DNA of 44,663 bases from Opitutia bacterium (GTDB lineage: Bacteria > Verrucomicrobiota > Verrucomicrobiae > Opitutales > UBA953): the NCBI GenBank assembly GCA_947488485.1, contig CANKZO010000003.1, positions 1 through 44,663 on the forward strand, read 5' to 3'. This document shows positions 8,857 to 18,125 of this stretch, piece by piece (position 1 is the first letter of the stretch; every line of letters begins with the position of its first letter). A program made the translations under genes and the position numbers. Below the pieces are notes generated by a model. The model made no database searches, had not been told where the DNA came from, and saw only the letters and a list, made by a program, of their open reading frames with translations.

Positions 8857-10067
8857 GCGCGCGCCTCCTTCGGCACGAAGGCCGGTTGGGCCGAGGCGCG
8901 GACGCAGTTGAGGATGAGGCCCACCATGCAGGCCATGATCACGAGATTGGTGCCGCCGTAGCTGATGAACGGCAGCGAGATGCCCTTGGTCGGCAGCAGC
9001 CCGGTCACGACGCCCATGTTGATGAGCGCCTGGAAGACGAGGAAGAGCGTGGCGCCGAGGCAGACGTTGAAACGGTAGAGGTCGGCGGTGTGGCGCATCG
9101 CGCGGTAGGCGCACCAGAAGATGCCGAGGTACGCCAGCGCCACGAGCGTGGTGGCGACGAGGCCGTATTCCTCGCCGATGACCGAGAAGACGAAGTCGGT
9201 GTGGGCTTCCGGCAGGTAGGCGCGCCCCTGCAGTCCGTTCGCGGCGCCCTTCCCGGTCAGGCCGCCGACGCCGAAGGCCACCATGCCTTCGAAGAGCTGG
9301 TAGGCCTCGTCGCCGCGTTTCTCCCACGGCTCGAGGAACGAGGTGAAACGACGCAGGCGGTTGGGCCAGTTGAGGATGAGGATCGTGAAGCCGCCGAGGC
9401 CGAGCAGGAACGAGGGGATCACGTAGGCCCAGCGGACGCCGGAGACGAGCATCATGGTGCCGCCGACGGCGCAGCAGAGGAGGATCGTGCCGAGGTCGGG
9501 ACCGAGCGCGATGAAGCCGGCGATCAGCAGCAGGATGCCGAGGGGCTTCGCGAAGCCTTCGCGGAAGTCGATCCACCCGCGCGGGGTGAAGAGATACGGC
9601 GAGCGGGAGCTGAACTGATAGAGCGCGAACTTGTTCGGCAGCGTGTGCCTCTGCATGCGCGCGAGGAAGTCGGCGAGGACGATGACCAGGGCGAGCTTGC
9701 CGAGGTCGGACGCCTGCAGGCGGAAGACGCCGAAGTCGATCCAGCGCCAGGAGCCGTTGACGGAGACGCCGATGCCGGGCACGCGCGCGAGGAACATCAG
9801 GCCGCACGCGATCCACAGGATGCGCACGCGCCAGGCGCGGGCCTTGTCGAGGTCGAGCCGGTAGAAGGCGAACCCGGCGAGGAAGGCGATCGGGACGTAC
9901 GCCAGCTGGCGATAGAAGGCGGCGGTGCGATTACTCGCCGAGAGCGAGATGCCCGCGCTGTATTGCACCATCAGGCCGAACAACGCCAAGGTCACCGCGA
10001 GCACGAAGATGCCGAGGGCATACCCACCCAGGGCGCCCGGCTCCTCCTGCTTGACCTTGATGACCAT
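8853..10067 (-). CDS. ftsW: FtsW septal peptidoglycan polymerase (SEDS)
   Basis: Polytopic membrane glycosyltransferase that polymerises lipid II at the septum together with FtsI. The 404-aa protein has about ten hydrophobic segments. Conserved SEDS motifs include the loop LTGKGAANGLQG, followed by LPEAHTDFVFSVIGEEYG, which holds the catalytic Asp equivalent, and near the end KGISLPFISYGGTNL. I call FtsW rather than RodA because it sits in the dcw cluster between murD/LysM and murG, next to ftsI. The first ATG gives MVIKVKQEE. The gap to the LysM gene upstream is 21 bp. Confidence 0.95.
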   Translation of the reverse strand: MVIKVKQEEPGALGGYALGIFVLAVTLALFGLMVQYSAGISLSASNRTAAFYRQLAYVPIAFLAGFAFYRLDLDKARAWRVRILWIACGLMFLARVPGIGVSVNGSWRWIDFGVFRLQASDLGKLALVIVLADFLARMQRHTLPNKFALYQFSSRSPYLFTPRGWIDFREGFAKPLGILLLIAGFIALGPDLGTILLCCAVGGTMMLVSGVRWAYVIPSFLLGLGGFTILILNWPNRLRRFTSFLEPWEKRGDEAYQLFEGMVAFGVGGLTGKGAANGLQGRAYLPEAHTDFVFSVIGEEYGLVATTLVALAYLGIFWCAYRAMRHTADLYRFNVCLGATLFLVFQALINMGVVTGLLPTKGISLPFISYGGTNLVIMACMVGLILNCVRASAQPAFVPKEARA

Positions 10068-10088
10068 GGCGTGAAGCGGCGCGACGGC

Positions 10089-10637
10089 TTACTTCTTGTC
10101 CGGAGCGGCGACCGGAGCGGGCGCGCTACCGGTGAGCGGCACGAGCTTGAGCGGGGCGAAGCTCGGGGCGGGCGCCGGCGCGGCCTTCGGAGCGGCGGCC
10201 TTAGGGGCGGCGGCCTTCGGAGCAGCGGACGAAGCGGAAGCCGACGGGATCGTCAGGACCTGGCCAGGCTTGAGCACGGCGTTGAGCGTGAGGCCGTTGG
10301 CCTTGACGAGCGCGGTGATGGAGACGTTCTCGCTCCGGGCGACGCTGAAGAGCGAGTCGCCCTTGACGACGGTGCGCTTGCCGCCGGGGCCGACCGGACC
10401 GTTCGCGGAGAGTTTGGTCGGCGCCGGGGTCGGCAGACGATCGGAAGGCACGGCGGCCGGAGCCGGCGCGACGACCGACGGAGCGGACGCGACCGGGCGG
10501 GCGCCGCCGGAGAAGGCGGCGGTGTCGCCGGGCTGCTCGAAGCCGCTGGTGCTGCGGCAGCCGTTGACGCCGACGAGGACGGCGATGACGCAGAGGTGCA
10601 CGAGCACGACGGCGGTGACGGTGATGATGGGACGCAT
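10089..10637 (-). CDS. LysM-domain envelope protein inside the dcw cluster
   Basis: The 182-aa protein has a hydrophobic N-terminal segment (about residues 4-24) ending VGVNGC, a possible though imperfect lipobox with C27. A Pro/Ala-rich linker follows, then one LysM domain (about 87-131) with VVKGDSLFSVARSENVS and LKPGQVLTIPS. The tail is Ala/Pro/Lys-rich with three KAAAP-type units (residues 141-154). LysM binds peptidoglycan glycan chains, so I infer a periplasmic, wall-bound protein. No catalytic domain is visible. It lies between murD (42 bp) and ftsW (21 bp) on the same strand, where no gene stands in the standard dcw order. A role in septal wall remodelling is only inference. Confidence 0.85.
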   Translation of the reverse strand: MRPIITVTAVVLVHLCVIAVLVGVNGCRSTSGFEQPGDTAAFSGGARPVASAPSVVAPAPAAVPSDRLPTPAPTKLSANGPVGPGGKRTVVKGDSLFSVARSENVSITALVKANGLTLNAVLKPGQVLTIPSASASSAAPKAAAPKAAAPKAAPAPAPSFAPLKLVPLTGSAPAPVAAPDKK

Positions 10638-10679
10638 GGGTGGTGTGGGTGTTGGCTGGGTGGGTTTGGTGTGAGAAAA

Positions 10680-11954
10680 TCAGGAACGCTGGGCGAGGGC
10701 CGTGGCCGCGCGTTCGAAGACGAGGCCGCGCTCCGCGTAGCCGCGGAACTGGTCGAAGCTGGAGAAGCCCGGGCTGAGCAGGATCACGGCGGGGCCGTGC
10801 GCGTCCTTGGCGGCGCCGACGACGGCGTCCTGCAGGGCGGGATAGCAGCGGGCGGACTTGCCGAGCTCGTCGAAGTGGCGCTTGAGCTCCTCGGCGGTCT
10901 CGCCGATCAGGTAGGCGGAATCGATGAGCGGGGCGATCCGGCGCACGAAGCGGCCGAGGTCCCCGCCCTTCCACTTGCCGCCGCCGATCCAACGGACCGG
11001 GACGCTGAACTGCGAGAGCGCGGCTTCGACCGCATGGAAATTGGTGCCCTTGGAGTCGTTCCAGAACTCGACGCCCTTGTTCTCCGCGACCTTGCGGAGG
11101 CGGTGCGGCGGGATGCGGAAGAGGCGGGCCGCTTCCTCGAGCTGGCGGAGCGGCAGGCCGCGGGCCTGCCAATATTTCACGAGCAGGGCCCAGTTCTCGC
11201 GCTGCGGCCAGCTGTCGAACACCGAACCGGCCGGCACGGTGTCCGTGACTTCGGCGCGGGTGGCCACGAGGGTCTCGGCGGGCAGCTCGATGCCGAAGGC
11301 GCGCGCGGCGGCGACGACGGATTCGCCGACGACGAGGATGCCGCCCGGCATCATGCGCTCGATGAGGCGATACTTCGCCCGGAAATAACTCTCGAGCTCG
11401 CCGTGACGGTCGAGGTGGTCCTCGTCGAAGTTGGTCCACAGCACCGCCTCAGGCGTGAAGTGACGGAGGTCCTCCGCCTGGAAGGAACTGACCTCGACGA
11501 CCGCGAGGAAGGAACCGTTGGAGACGGTGCGATGCAGCGAGGTGAGCGGGAGTCCGACGTTGCCGCAGGCGATGGCGTCGAGGCCGGCGCGCTTGAACGC
11601 GAAGGAAAGGAACTCGGTGATGGTCGTCTTGCCGTTGGTGCCGGTCACGGCCACGGCCGGACCCGTCCAGAGGAGCGCGCCGAAGTCGAGCTCGGTGAGG
11701 CAATGCAGGCCCGCGCGGCGGGCGGCGAGCAGCCACGGGTGCGTCTGCGCGAAGCCGGGGCTGTAGACGAGCAGGTCGTGACGCGCGGCCTCCTCGGGTC
11801 CGAACACGCGGTTCTCCCCGCGCTCGTCGTAGATGACCGAGGCGAAACCGCCCGCGGCGAGCGAGTCGGCGACGGAACGGCCGCTGACGCCTTCGCCGAA
11901 GACGGCGGCGGGCCGGGCGAGCCGGCGGCGGAGGGACTCGGGGAACTCGCTCAT
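10680..11954 (-). CDS. murD: UDP-MurNAc-L-alanine--D-glutamate ligase
   Basis: Cytoplasmic Mur ligase adding D-glutamate to UDP-MurNAc-L-Ala. The 424-aa protein has the ATP loop VAVTGTNGKTTITEFL, EVSSFQAEDL (the MurD-specific SSFQ motif), NFDEDHLDRH (carbamylated-Lys/Mg region follows at AKYRLIE) and the third-domain SKGTNFHAV, where the conserved Asp of DSKGTN is present. The N-terminal domain is on the short side. The ATG giving MSEFPESLRRR overlaps the mraY stop by 4 bases (ATGA); the longer open frame upstream is antisense-like noise over mraY. Confidence 0.95.
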   Translation of the reverse strand: MSEFPESLRRRLARPAAVFGEGVSGRSVADSLAAGGFASVIYDERGENRVFGPEEAARHDLLVYSPGFAQTHPWLLAARRAGLHCLTELDFGALLWTGPAVAVTGTNGKTTITEFLSFAFKRAGLDAIACGNVGLPLTSLHRTVSNGSFLAVVEVSSFQAEDLRHFTPEAVLWTNFDEDHLDRHGELESYFRAKYRLIERMMPGGILVVGESVVAAARAFGIELPAETLVATRAEVTDTVPAGSVFDSWPQRENWALLVKYWQARGLPLRQLEEAARLFRIPPHRLRKVAENKGVEFWNDSKGTNFHAVEAALSQFSVPVRWIGGGKWKGGDLGRFVRRIAPLIDSAYLIGETAEELKRHFDELGKSARCYPALQDAVVGAAKDAHGPAVILLSPGFSSFDQFRGYAERGLVFERAATALAQRS

Positions 11955-13063
11955 CGCAGCTTGAGGGAGAGCAGGCCGAGCAGGCCGCAGAGGAGCGAGA
12001 GGATCCAGAAGCGCGCCACGACCTTCGTCGCGGGCCAGCCCTTTTTCTGGAAGTGGTGATGGATGGGCGTCATCAGGAACAGCCGCTTGCCGCCCGTGCG
12101 CTTGAAGTAGGCGACCTGCAGGATGACCGAGACGGCTTCGACGACGAACACGCCGCCGACGATGGCGAGCAGGAAGGGCTGACGCATCAGGCACGCGACC
12201 GCGCCGAGCGCGCCGCCGAGGCCGAGCGCGCCGACGTCGCCCATGTAGATCTCCGCCGGCGCCGCGTTGTGCCAGAGGAACACGAGGCTGCCCCCGAAGA
12301 GCGCCGCGCAGAAGACCGCGAGCTCGCCGGCGCCCGTGACGTGGCGGATGCGCAGGTAGGAGGCGAACTCCGCGTGGCCGGCGAGGTAGGCCACTGCGCC
12401 GAGGATCGCCGTCGTGATGAGCACGCAGCCGATGGCGAGGCCGTCGAGGCCGTCGGTGAGGTTCACGGCGTTCGAGCAGCCGACGCAGACGAGGACGAAG
12501 AACGCGCCCGCGACGGTGAGGCAGGCGGCGAGCGGCCAGCCGAGCGAGCCGGCGGACCACAGCGGCTCCTTCAGGACGGGCAGCCAGACCTCGGCGAGGC
12601 CGGTGCGGTAAGACGGGTCGAGCAGCACGATGCCGAAGGCGGTGAGCGCCACGAAGCCCTGGCCCGCGAGCTTGAAGCGGGCGGAGATGCCGTCGGAGCT
12701 GCCGTGACGGACCTTGAGCCAGTCGTCGTAGAGTCCGACGAGGCCCATGCCGACGAGGCACCAGAGCGAGGCGAAGACGAGGACGCCCGGACGCGCCCAC
12801 AGGAGCACGGCAGGGATGGTCGCGGCGGCGATGATCAGCCCGCCCATGGTCGGCACCTTGCCGCCTTCCTTGGCGAGATCACCCATGAGGGCCTTGGAAC
12901 GTTCGGGCTGACGCAGGCGCGCGAGCACGCCGATCAGCCGTCCGGAGAAGAGCATGCCCAGCAGCAGGGCCGTGACGCCGGCGAGGATCGCGCGGACGGT
13001 GATGTAGTCGAAGAGGCGGAAAGGCCCCCAGGCGTGGACGAGTTCGCTGAGACGGTAAAGCAT
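11951..13063 (-). CDS. mraY: Phospho-MurNAc-pentapeptide translocase
   Basis: Integral membrane enzyme that transfers phospho-MurNAc-pentapeptide to undecaprenyl phosphate, giving lipid I. The 370-aa polytopic protein has KVPTMGGLII, the Asp-rich GLYDDWLKV (DDxxK), SNAVNLTDGLDGLA (NxxNxxDGLDG) and the HHH motif MTPIHHHFQKKGW. The start MLYRLSELVHAWGP is the usual MraY N-terminus; a long open frame continues upstream into murF but has no family similarity. murF ends one base before this start. Confidence 0.96.
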   Translation of the reverse strand: MLYRLSELVHAWGPFRLFDYITVRAILAGVTALLLGMLFSGRLIGVLARLRQPERSKALMGDLAKEGGKVPTMGGLIIAAATIPAVLLWARPGVLVFASLWCLVGMGLVGLYDDWLKVRHGSSDGISARFKLAGQGFVALTAFGIVLLDPSYRTGLAEVWLPVLKEPLWSAGSLGWPLAACLTVAGAFFVLVCVGCSNAVNLTDGLDGLAIGCVLITTAILGAVAYLAGHAEFASYLRIRHVTGAGELAVFCAALFGGSLVFLWHNAAPAEIYMGDVGALGLGGALGAVACLMRQPFLLAIVGGVFVVEAVSVILQVAYFKRTGGKRLFLMTPIHHHFQKKGWPATKVVARFWILSLLCGLLGLLSLKLR

Positions 13064-13064
13064 C

Positions 13065-14438
13065 CTAGTGGAAGGTGAGCGCGGCGCGCAGGTTCGGAGG
13101 CAGGCAACGTTCGAGCGCGAACGAGCGGCTGCCCTTGAGGAAGACATGGCCGCGATGGGCGGCCACGCGGTCGGCGGCCTCCTCGATCGTGGCGGCGACG
13201 AAGCCCGCCTCCGGGTGCGCGACTCCCTGCAGGAACGCCGCCGCATCGCCGCCGAAGACGACCACGCGGTCGTCGGGACGGAGAGGCAGCTGCGCGCCGC
13301 AGTCGCGGTGGAGTCGCGCGGAGGTGGGGCCGAGCTCGGCCATGCCGCCGAGCACGAAAAGACGAGGTTCCGCCGAAGCCCGGCTGCGGCGATCGAAGGC
13401 CTGCGCGGCGTCGAGCAGCGAAGCCGGGCTGGAATTGTAGCAATCGACGGTGAAGGTGCGCGCGCCGTCGACGTGCACGCTGCCGCGACCGGCCGGCGGC
13501 GCCCAGGCCGCGAGCGCGGCGGTGAGTTCGGCGGAGGTGCGGCCGGCGAGCTGCGCGGCGACGACGGCGAGCGCGGCATTGCGCGCGAGGCCGTCGGAGA
13601 GCGGGCCGAGCGGGAAGGTCTCGCCATCGAGCACGAGCGTGCGTCCGCCGTCGGCGGCGACGCCGAAGGCAGCGCGGACGAGACGCGCGGGCGCGACCGC
13701 CGGCAGCGGCTCATCACCGAAGGCCACCGCGACCGAGCGGTCCGCGTGGGCGGCGAAATCCGGCCAGGCGAGCAAGGTCGCGGGCAGCACGGCCTGGCCT
13801 CCGGGAGCGAGGGCGCCGACGAGCGAAGCCTTCTCGCGGGCGATGCCGGCGAGCGAACCGACGCCTTCAAGGTGGACGGGCGCGACGGCGGTGATGATCG
13901 CGATATCGGGGCGGACGACTTCCGCCGAGACGCCGAGTTCGCCGGGCAGGCTCATGCCCGCCTCGATCACCGCGTAACGGTGGCGGGCCGGGTCGGCGCG
14001 CAGCAGCATCAGCGGGACGCCGATGGTGTTGTTGAGGTTGGCTTCGGTCGCGAAGGCTTCGGCGCCGAGCAACGCGGCGAGGAGCTCCTTGGTCGAGGTC
14101 TTGCCGACGCTGCCGGTGATGCCGATGACGACGCCGGGGAAAGCCGCGCGGGCGCGGGCCGCGACGCGGCGCAACGCGGCGAGCGGATCGGCGACGACGA
14201 GCTGCGGGAGAGGGTCGGCGACGGGACGGCCGACCAAGGCGCCGGCGGCGCCCGCGGCGCGGGCGGCGGCGAGGAAATCATGGCCATCGCGACGCTCGGT
14301 GCGCACGGCGACGAACATCTCGCCTGCGCGTAGGGCGCGGGTGTCGATGCCGAAACCGGCGACCGGTCCGGCGGGCGCGGCGGTCCAGCGTCCGTCCGCG
14401 CAGGCGGCGAGGTCGGCCGCGGCGTAAGCGGGGCTCAT
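13065..14438 (-). CDS. murF: UDP-MurNAc-tripeptide--D-Ala-D-Ala ligase
   Basis: Cytoplasmic Mur ligase adding the D-Ala-D-Ala dipeptide made by Ddl. The 457-aa protein has the MurF-type ATP loop GITGSVGKTSTKELLA (near residue 107), EANLNNTIGVPL, the Asn-rich element typical of MurF, EAGMSLPGELG and the third-domain DCYNSSPASLLDA. The latter is usually DxYNANPxS, so Asn-Ala is replaced by Asn-Ser here. The start is the ATG overlapping the murE stop (ATGA), with GGAGGGGC upstream. Confidence 0.95.
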   Translation of the reverse strand: MSPAYAAADLAACADGRWTAAPAGPVAGFGIDTRALRAGEMFVAVRTERRDGHDFLAAARAAGAAGALVGRPVADPLPQLVVADPLAALRRVAARARAAFPGVVIGITGSVGKTSTKELLAALLGAEAFATEANLNNTIGVPLMLLRADPARHRYAVIEAGMSLPGELGVSAEVVRPDIAIITAVAPVHLEGVGSLAGIAREKASLVGALAPGGQAVLPATLLAWPDFAAHADRSVAVAFGDEPLPAVAPARLVRAAFGVAADGGRTLVLDGETFPLGPLSDGLARNAALAVVAAQLAGRTSAELTAALAAWAPPAGRGSVHVDGARTFTVDCYNSSPASLLDAAQAFDRRSRASAEPRLFVLGGMAELGPTSARLHRDCGAQLPLRPDDRVVVFGGDAAAFLQGVAHPEAGFVAATIEEAADRVAAHRGHVFLKGSRSFALERCLPPNLRAALTFH

Positions 14439-15955
14439 GCGGAGACGCCCCTCCGGAGCTCGAGGATCTCGCGGACGACCTGACGGTCGTCGAACGGGAC
14501 CACGGTGTCGGCGAATTCCTGGGTCGTCTCGTGGCCCTTGCCCGCGATCACGACGCAATCGCCGGCCTTCGCGGCGGCGAGCGCGCGGCCGATGGCGTCG
14601 CGGCGGTCGGCGACGAATTCGACGGTCGGCAGCGGGCCGAGTCCTTCGCGCATATCGGCGAAGATGCGGTCGAGCGGCTCCTTGCGCGGATTATCGGCGG
14701 TCGCCCAGGAGAGGTGCGCGAGGTCGGCGACGGCCTGGGTCATCGCGGGGCGCTTGCCGCGGTCGCGATCGCCGCCGCAACCGAAGACGCAGAGCACGCG
14801 GCCGGGCGTGATGTCGCGGAGCATGCGCAGGGCGTTGCGGAGCGCATCGTCGGTGTGCGCGTAGTCGACGAAGACGGGGAAAGCCTGGCCGGCTTCGACG
14901 CGCTCCATGCGGCCGGCGACGCCGGGGAAGGCGGCCAGCGCCGGCGCGAGGGCGAGCGGGTCGCGGCCGAGCGCGGCGGCCATCGCGAGGGCGCAGAGGA
15001 CGTTGGAGACGTTGTAGTCGCCCGGGAGGGTCGACTTGAAGACCGCGGCGCGGCCCGCGTGGCGGACGGTGAAGACCGCGCCACCGGTATCGAGGGCGAG
15101 GTCCGTCGCGCGGACGTCGGCGTCGGCCGAGAGACCGAAGGTGAGCACCGCGCCGCGGCGCCGGCAGGCCTCGGCGAGCACGCGGCCGGACGGGTCGTCG
15201 ACGTTGATCACGCAGACGTCCGGCACGGCGCCGTTGCGGCCGTCGAAGAGCATCGTCTTGACGTCGAGGTAGGCGGCGAGGTCGCCGTGGTAGTCGACGT
15301 GGTCGCGGGTGAGGTTCGTGAAGGCCGCGACCTCGAAGCGGAAACCATGGACGCGTTCCTGGTGGAGCGCGTGGGAGCTCACCTCGAGGCAGGCGCCGGC
15401 GCAGCCCGCGTCGGCCATCTGGCGGAAGAAGGCGGCGAGGTCGGCCGAATCGGGCGTCGTCTTATAAGAAGGGATGGTGCGCCGGCCGAGGTGGTAGCGG
15501 ACCGTGCCGACGAGGCCCCACTGCGAACCGTCGTCCTGGAGCAGATGGCGCAGCAGCGTCGAGACCGTGGTCTTGCCGTTGGTGCCCGTCACGCCGACGA
15601 GGCGCAAGGCCTCCTCAGGACGGCCGTAGAAACGGCGGGCGATCTCGGCGAGCATCCGGCGCGGGTCGGCGACCTGGGCGGCGGCGACGGCGGGCAGGCC
15701 GGCGACCGGCTCACCCGAGATGATCGCGGCGGCGCCGCGGGCGATCACGTCGTCGAGGAAGGCGTGACCGTTGGAGCGCAGGCCCGGGAGGGCGAAGAAG
15801 AGCGCGCCCGGGATCACGCGGCGGCTGTCCGTCACGATCGTGGTCACGCGCACCGAACCGTCGCCCGTCCGGCCGAGCACGGGCAGCCCTTGGAGCAGCG
15901 CGTTGAAGGTCGGACGTTCCATCGAGGCGGGCATCATCGCGGGCGGAGGCGTCAT
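14435..15955 (-). CDS. murE: UDP-MurNAc-dipeptide:meso-diaminopimelate ligase
   Basis: Mur ligase that adds the third residue of the stem peptide. The 506-aa protein has VTGTNGKTTVSTLLRHLL (ATP loop), TTPDSADL (UDP-MurNAc binding), EVSSHALHQERV and the specificity motif ATADNPRKEP. DNPR with its Arg is the hallmark of meso-diaminopimelate-adding enzymes; lysine-adding ones differ here. So the wall should be of the Gram-negative meso-DAP type. Three in-frame ATGs lie within the first 12 codons; the first overlaps the ftsI stop (ATGA) and is chosen, though the third (MERPTFNALL) would also fit the family. Confidence 0.95.
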   Translation of the reverse strand: MTPPPAMMPASMERPTFNALLQGLPVLGRTGDGSVRVTTIVTDSRRVIPGALFFALPGLRSNGHAFLDDVIARGAAAIISGEPVAGLPAVAAAQVADPRRMLAEIARRFYGRPEEALRLVGVTGTNGKTTVSTLLRHLLQDDGSQWGLVGTVRYHLGRRTIPSYKTTPDSADLAAFFRQMADAGCAGACLEVSSHALHQERVHGFRFEVAAFTNLTRDHVDYHGDLAAYLDVKTMLFDGRNGAVPDVCVINVDDPSGRVLAEACRRRGAVLTFGLSADADVRATDLALDTGGAVFTVRHAGRAAVFKSTLPGDYNVSNVLCALAMAAALGRDPLALAPALAAFPGVAGRMERVEAGQAFPVFVDYAHTDDALRNALRMLRDITPGRVLCVFGCGGDRDRGKRPAMTQAVADLAHLSWATADNPRKEPLDRIFADMREGLGPLPTVEFVADRRDAIGRALAAAKAGDCVVIAGKGHETTQEFADTVVPFDDRQVVREILELRRGVSA

Positions 15956-17748
15956 CGGCCGAGGTCGGCCACGGGGCCGCGCGGGAGGGTGGAGACGGGC
16001 GGGAGGTCGAGCCAGCGGATGCACTTCTCGGCGACCTCGCGGAAGATCGGCGCGGAGACCTTGCCGCCGTAGCCGACGCCTTCGCCCTGCGGCTCGTCGA
16101 TGATCACGGTGATGGCCAGCTTCGGGTCGCCGACGGGGAAGAAGCCCGCGAACGAGGCGACGTGGTGGGCGGAGGAATAGCGGCCGTTGACGATCTTCTG
16201 CGTCGTACCGGTCTTGCCGGCGACCTCGTAGCCCGGGATGTCGGCGATCGGGGCGGTGCCGCCCTTGCCGCAGACGGCGCGCAGGAGCGTGGCGAGCTGC
16301 GTGGCGGTCGCGGGCGAGACCGCGCGGCCGCGCGAGCGCGGGGCGTAGTCGAGCACGGTGGCCTTGGTCTTCGGATCCTCGACGCGGAGCACCAGCTGCG
16401 GCTGCATCAGCAGGCCGTCGGCGGCGACGACCGACATCGCCATGTGCATCTGCATCGCGGTGACGCTGACGGAGTGGCCCATCGGGACGCGGGAGATCGT
16501 GAGCCCGTCCCAACGCTTGGGCGGGATGAGCAGGCCGGGCACCTCGGCGCCGGTGATCAGGCCCGTCGGGGCGCCGAAGCCGAACGACTTGATGAGGCCG
16601 AAGAAGCGGTCCTCGCCCAAGCGTTCGGCGTACTGCATGCCGACCTGGACCGTGCCGCGGTTCGAGGACTCGCGGACGATCTGGCGGATGTCGGCGGAAC
16701 CGATGGCGTGCGAGTCGGCCGGGAGCGAGACCATGCGGCCGCGGTAGGGGACGCTCGTCGCGCCGCAGTCGTAGACGGAGTTCGGCGTGATCAGGCGTTC
16801 TTCGAGCGCGCCGGCGACGGCGACGATCTTGAACACCGAGCCCGGCTCATAGACGTCGGAGACCGCGCGGTTGCGCTGGCTGTCCATCGGCGCGGCCTGC
16901 GGGTCGAAGAAACGGTTCAGGTCGAAGGTCGGCCAGTTCGCGAGGCCGAGGATGCGGCCGGTACGCGGCTCGCTGACGATGATGACCGCGCCTTTGGGAT
17001 TGTAGCGGGCCGCGGCGGCGGCGAGCGCCTCCTCGCAGGTCTTCTGGATGAGGCCGTTGATCGTGAGCACGACGGTGCTGCCGTCGACCGGGGAGACCTC
17101 GCGCAGGCGGATGCTCGTGAGCTCGCGGTGGCGGCCGTCGCGTTCGGATTCGATCCAACCCTTCTGGCCTTCGAGGAGCGAGTTCATCACGCTCTCGATG
17201 CCGGCGGCGGGGACGCCCTCCTTGTTGACGTAACCGAGCACGTGCGCGGCGAGCTGGCCCTTGGGGTAGCTGCGGCGGTATTTCAGTTCGGCGCGGAGCG
17301 CCTTGATGCCGAGCGCCTTGACGCGCTTGACCACGTCCTCGCCGGCCTCGCGCGCGAGCACGGTCCAGCGGATGACATGCTCCTCGCCGGCGGAATCGGT
17401 GCGGACGGTGGTGTCGAAGGCCTGGCGGACCTTCAGGGCGGGCAGGCCGAGCGCGACCGCGACCTCGGCCGCGCGTTCGCGGTCGGCCTTGGTGAGCACG
17501 TCGGGGTCCACGCCGATGTCCCAGACGTCCTCGGACAGCGCGAGCAGGTTGTCCTGCGCGTCACGGATGTCACCGCGGCGGCACGGCTTCTCCTGGAGCA
17601 CGCGACGGGCCTGCAAGGCCTCCGCGCGCAGACGAGGGGCGTCGACCCAATGCAACCAGACCAGCCGTGTGACCACGGCCAGGAAGCAGAAGGGGACGAC
17701 CCATGCCAGCAAACGGTAGCGCGTTCGCCTGGCGTGGGGCAGGCTCAT
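15952..17748 (-). CDS. ftsI: Septal transpeptidase FtsI (class B PBP)
   Basis: Class B penicillin-binding protein that crosslinks septal peptidoglycan with FtsW. The 598-aa protein has a membrane anchor at about residues 12-32, then a PBP dimerisation domain (RRGDIRDAQDNLLA) and the transpeptidase domain. All three active-site motifs are present: SVFK (SxxK, in EPGSVFKIV), SSN (SxN, in RESSNRGTV) and KTGTT (in EVAGKTGTTQK). The C-terminus is short and I do not see a full PASTA domain. Overlaps ftsL by 4 bases upstream and murE by 4 downstream. Confidence 0.95.
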   Translation of the reverse strand: MSLPHARRTRYRLLAWVVPFCFLAVVTRLVWLHWVDAPRLRAEALQARRVLQEKPCRRGDIRDAQDNLLALSEDVWDIGVDPDVLTKADRERAAEVAVALGLPALKVRQAFDTTVRTDSAGEEHVIRWTVLAREAGEDVVKRVKALGIKALRAELKYRRSYPKGQLAAHVLGYVNKEGVPAAGIESVMNSLLEGQKGWIESERDGRHRELTSIRLREVSPVDGSTVVLTINGLIQKTCEEALAAAAARYNPKGAVIIVSEPRTGRILGLANWPTFDLNRFFDPQAAPMDSQRNRAVSDVYEPGSVFKIVAVAGALEERLITPNSVYDCGATSVPYRGRMVSLPADSHAIGSADIRQIVRESSNRGTVQVGMQYAERLGEDRFFGLIKSFGFGAPTGLITGAEVPGLLIPPKRWDGLTISRVPMGHSVSVTAMQMHMAMSVVAADGLLMQPQLVLRVEDPKTKATVLDYAPRSRGRAVSPATATQLATLLRAVCGKGGTAPIADIPGYEVAGKTGTTQKIVNGRYSSAHHVASFAGFFPVGDPKLAITVIIDEPQGEGVGYGGKVSAPIFREVAEKCIRWLDLPPVSTLPRGPVADLGR

Positions 17749-18125
17749 CGCGCGCCGGGTCCTCCCTGCCCTCCCGAACCGAGGAAGGCGATTTCGCGGG
17801 CCGTCATCCGGGGGCTCGCGGAGAAAAGGGTGACCGGGGACGCGGCCGAAGGGTTGATACGGATCCAGACGACCTGCTCGGGCACCGGCGGCTTGAGGGC
17901 GTCGCCGATGCGCTGCTGCAGGTAGAGGATGTCGACGGTCTGCTGGGCTTGCCGGCGGGCGCTGTCGTACTCCTTCTTAGATAGGGTGGTGTCGCGTTCG
18001 AGGCGCTGGATGCGGCTGCCGATCGTGTCGGCCTCGACGCGCAGGCGCATGATGTTGATCGTGCCCACGGCGAAGGCCGCCACGGTGGCGAGGAGGCAGG
18101 CCCAGGTGAGGAGGCGCGGGCTCAT
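17745..18125 (-). CDS. ftsL: FtsL-like small division protein
   Basis: A 126-aa bitopic protein with one membrane segment (about residues 5-25) followed by a region rich in charged residues and leucine (about 28-80) that reads as a coiled coil, then a less structured tail. This is the architecture of FtsL, which joins FtsB and FtsQ in the divisome. Primary sequence is hardly conserved in this family, so the call rests on topology and on position between rsmH and ftsI, where ftsL always lies. It overlaps both neighbours by 4 bases. The C-terminal 45 residues go beyond a minimal FtsL. Confidence 0.75.
   Translation of the reverse strand: MSPRLLTWACLLATVAAFAVGTINIMRLRVEADTIGSRIQRLERDTTLSKKEYDSARRQAQQTVDILYLQQRIGDALKPPVPEQVVWIRINPSAASPVTLFSASPRMTAREIAFLGSGGQGGPGAR

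Noticed and set aside
8886..12059. Plus-strand open frame of over 1000 codons across ftsW, LysM and murD
   Set aside because: Antisense to clear dcw genes, rich in Glu/Arg/Gly/Ala with no domain; a shadow frame.
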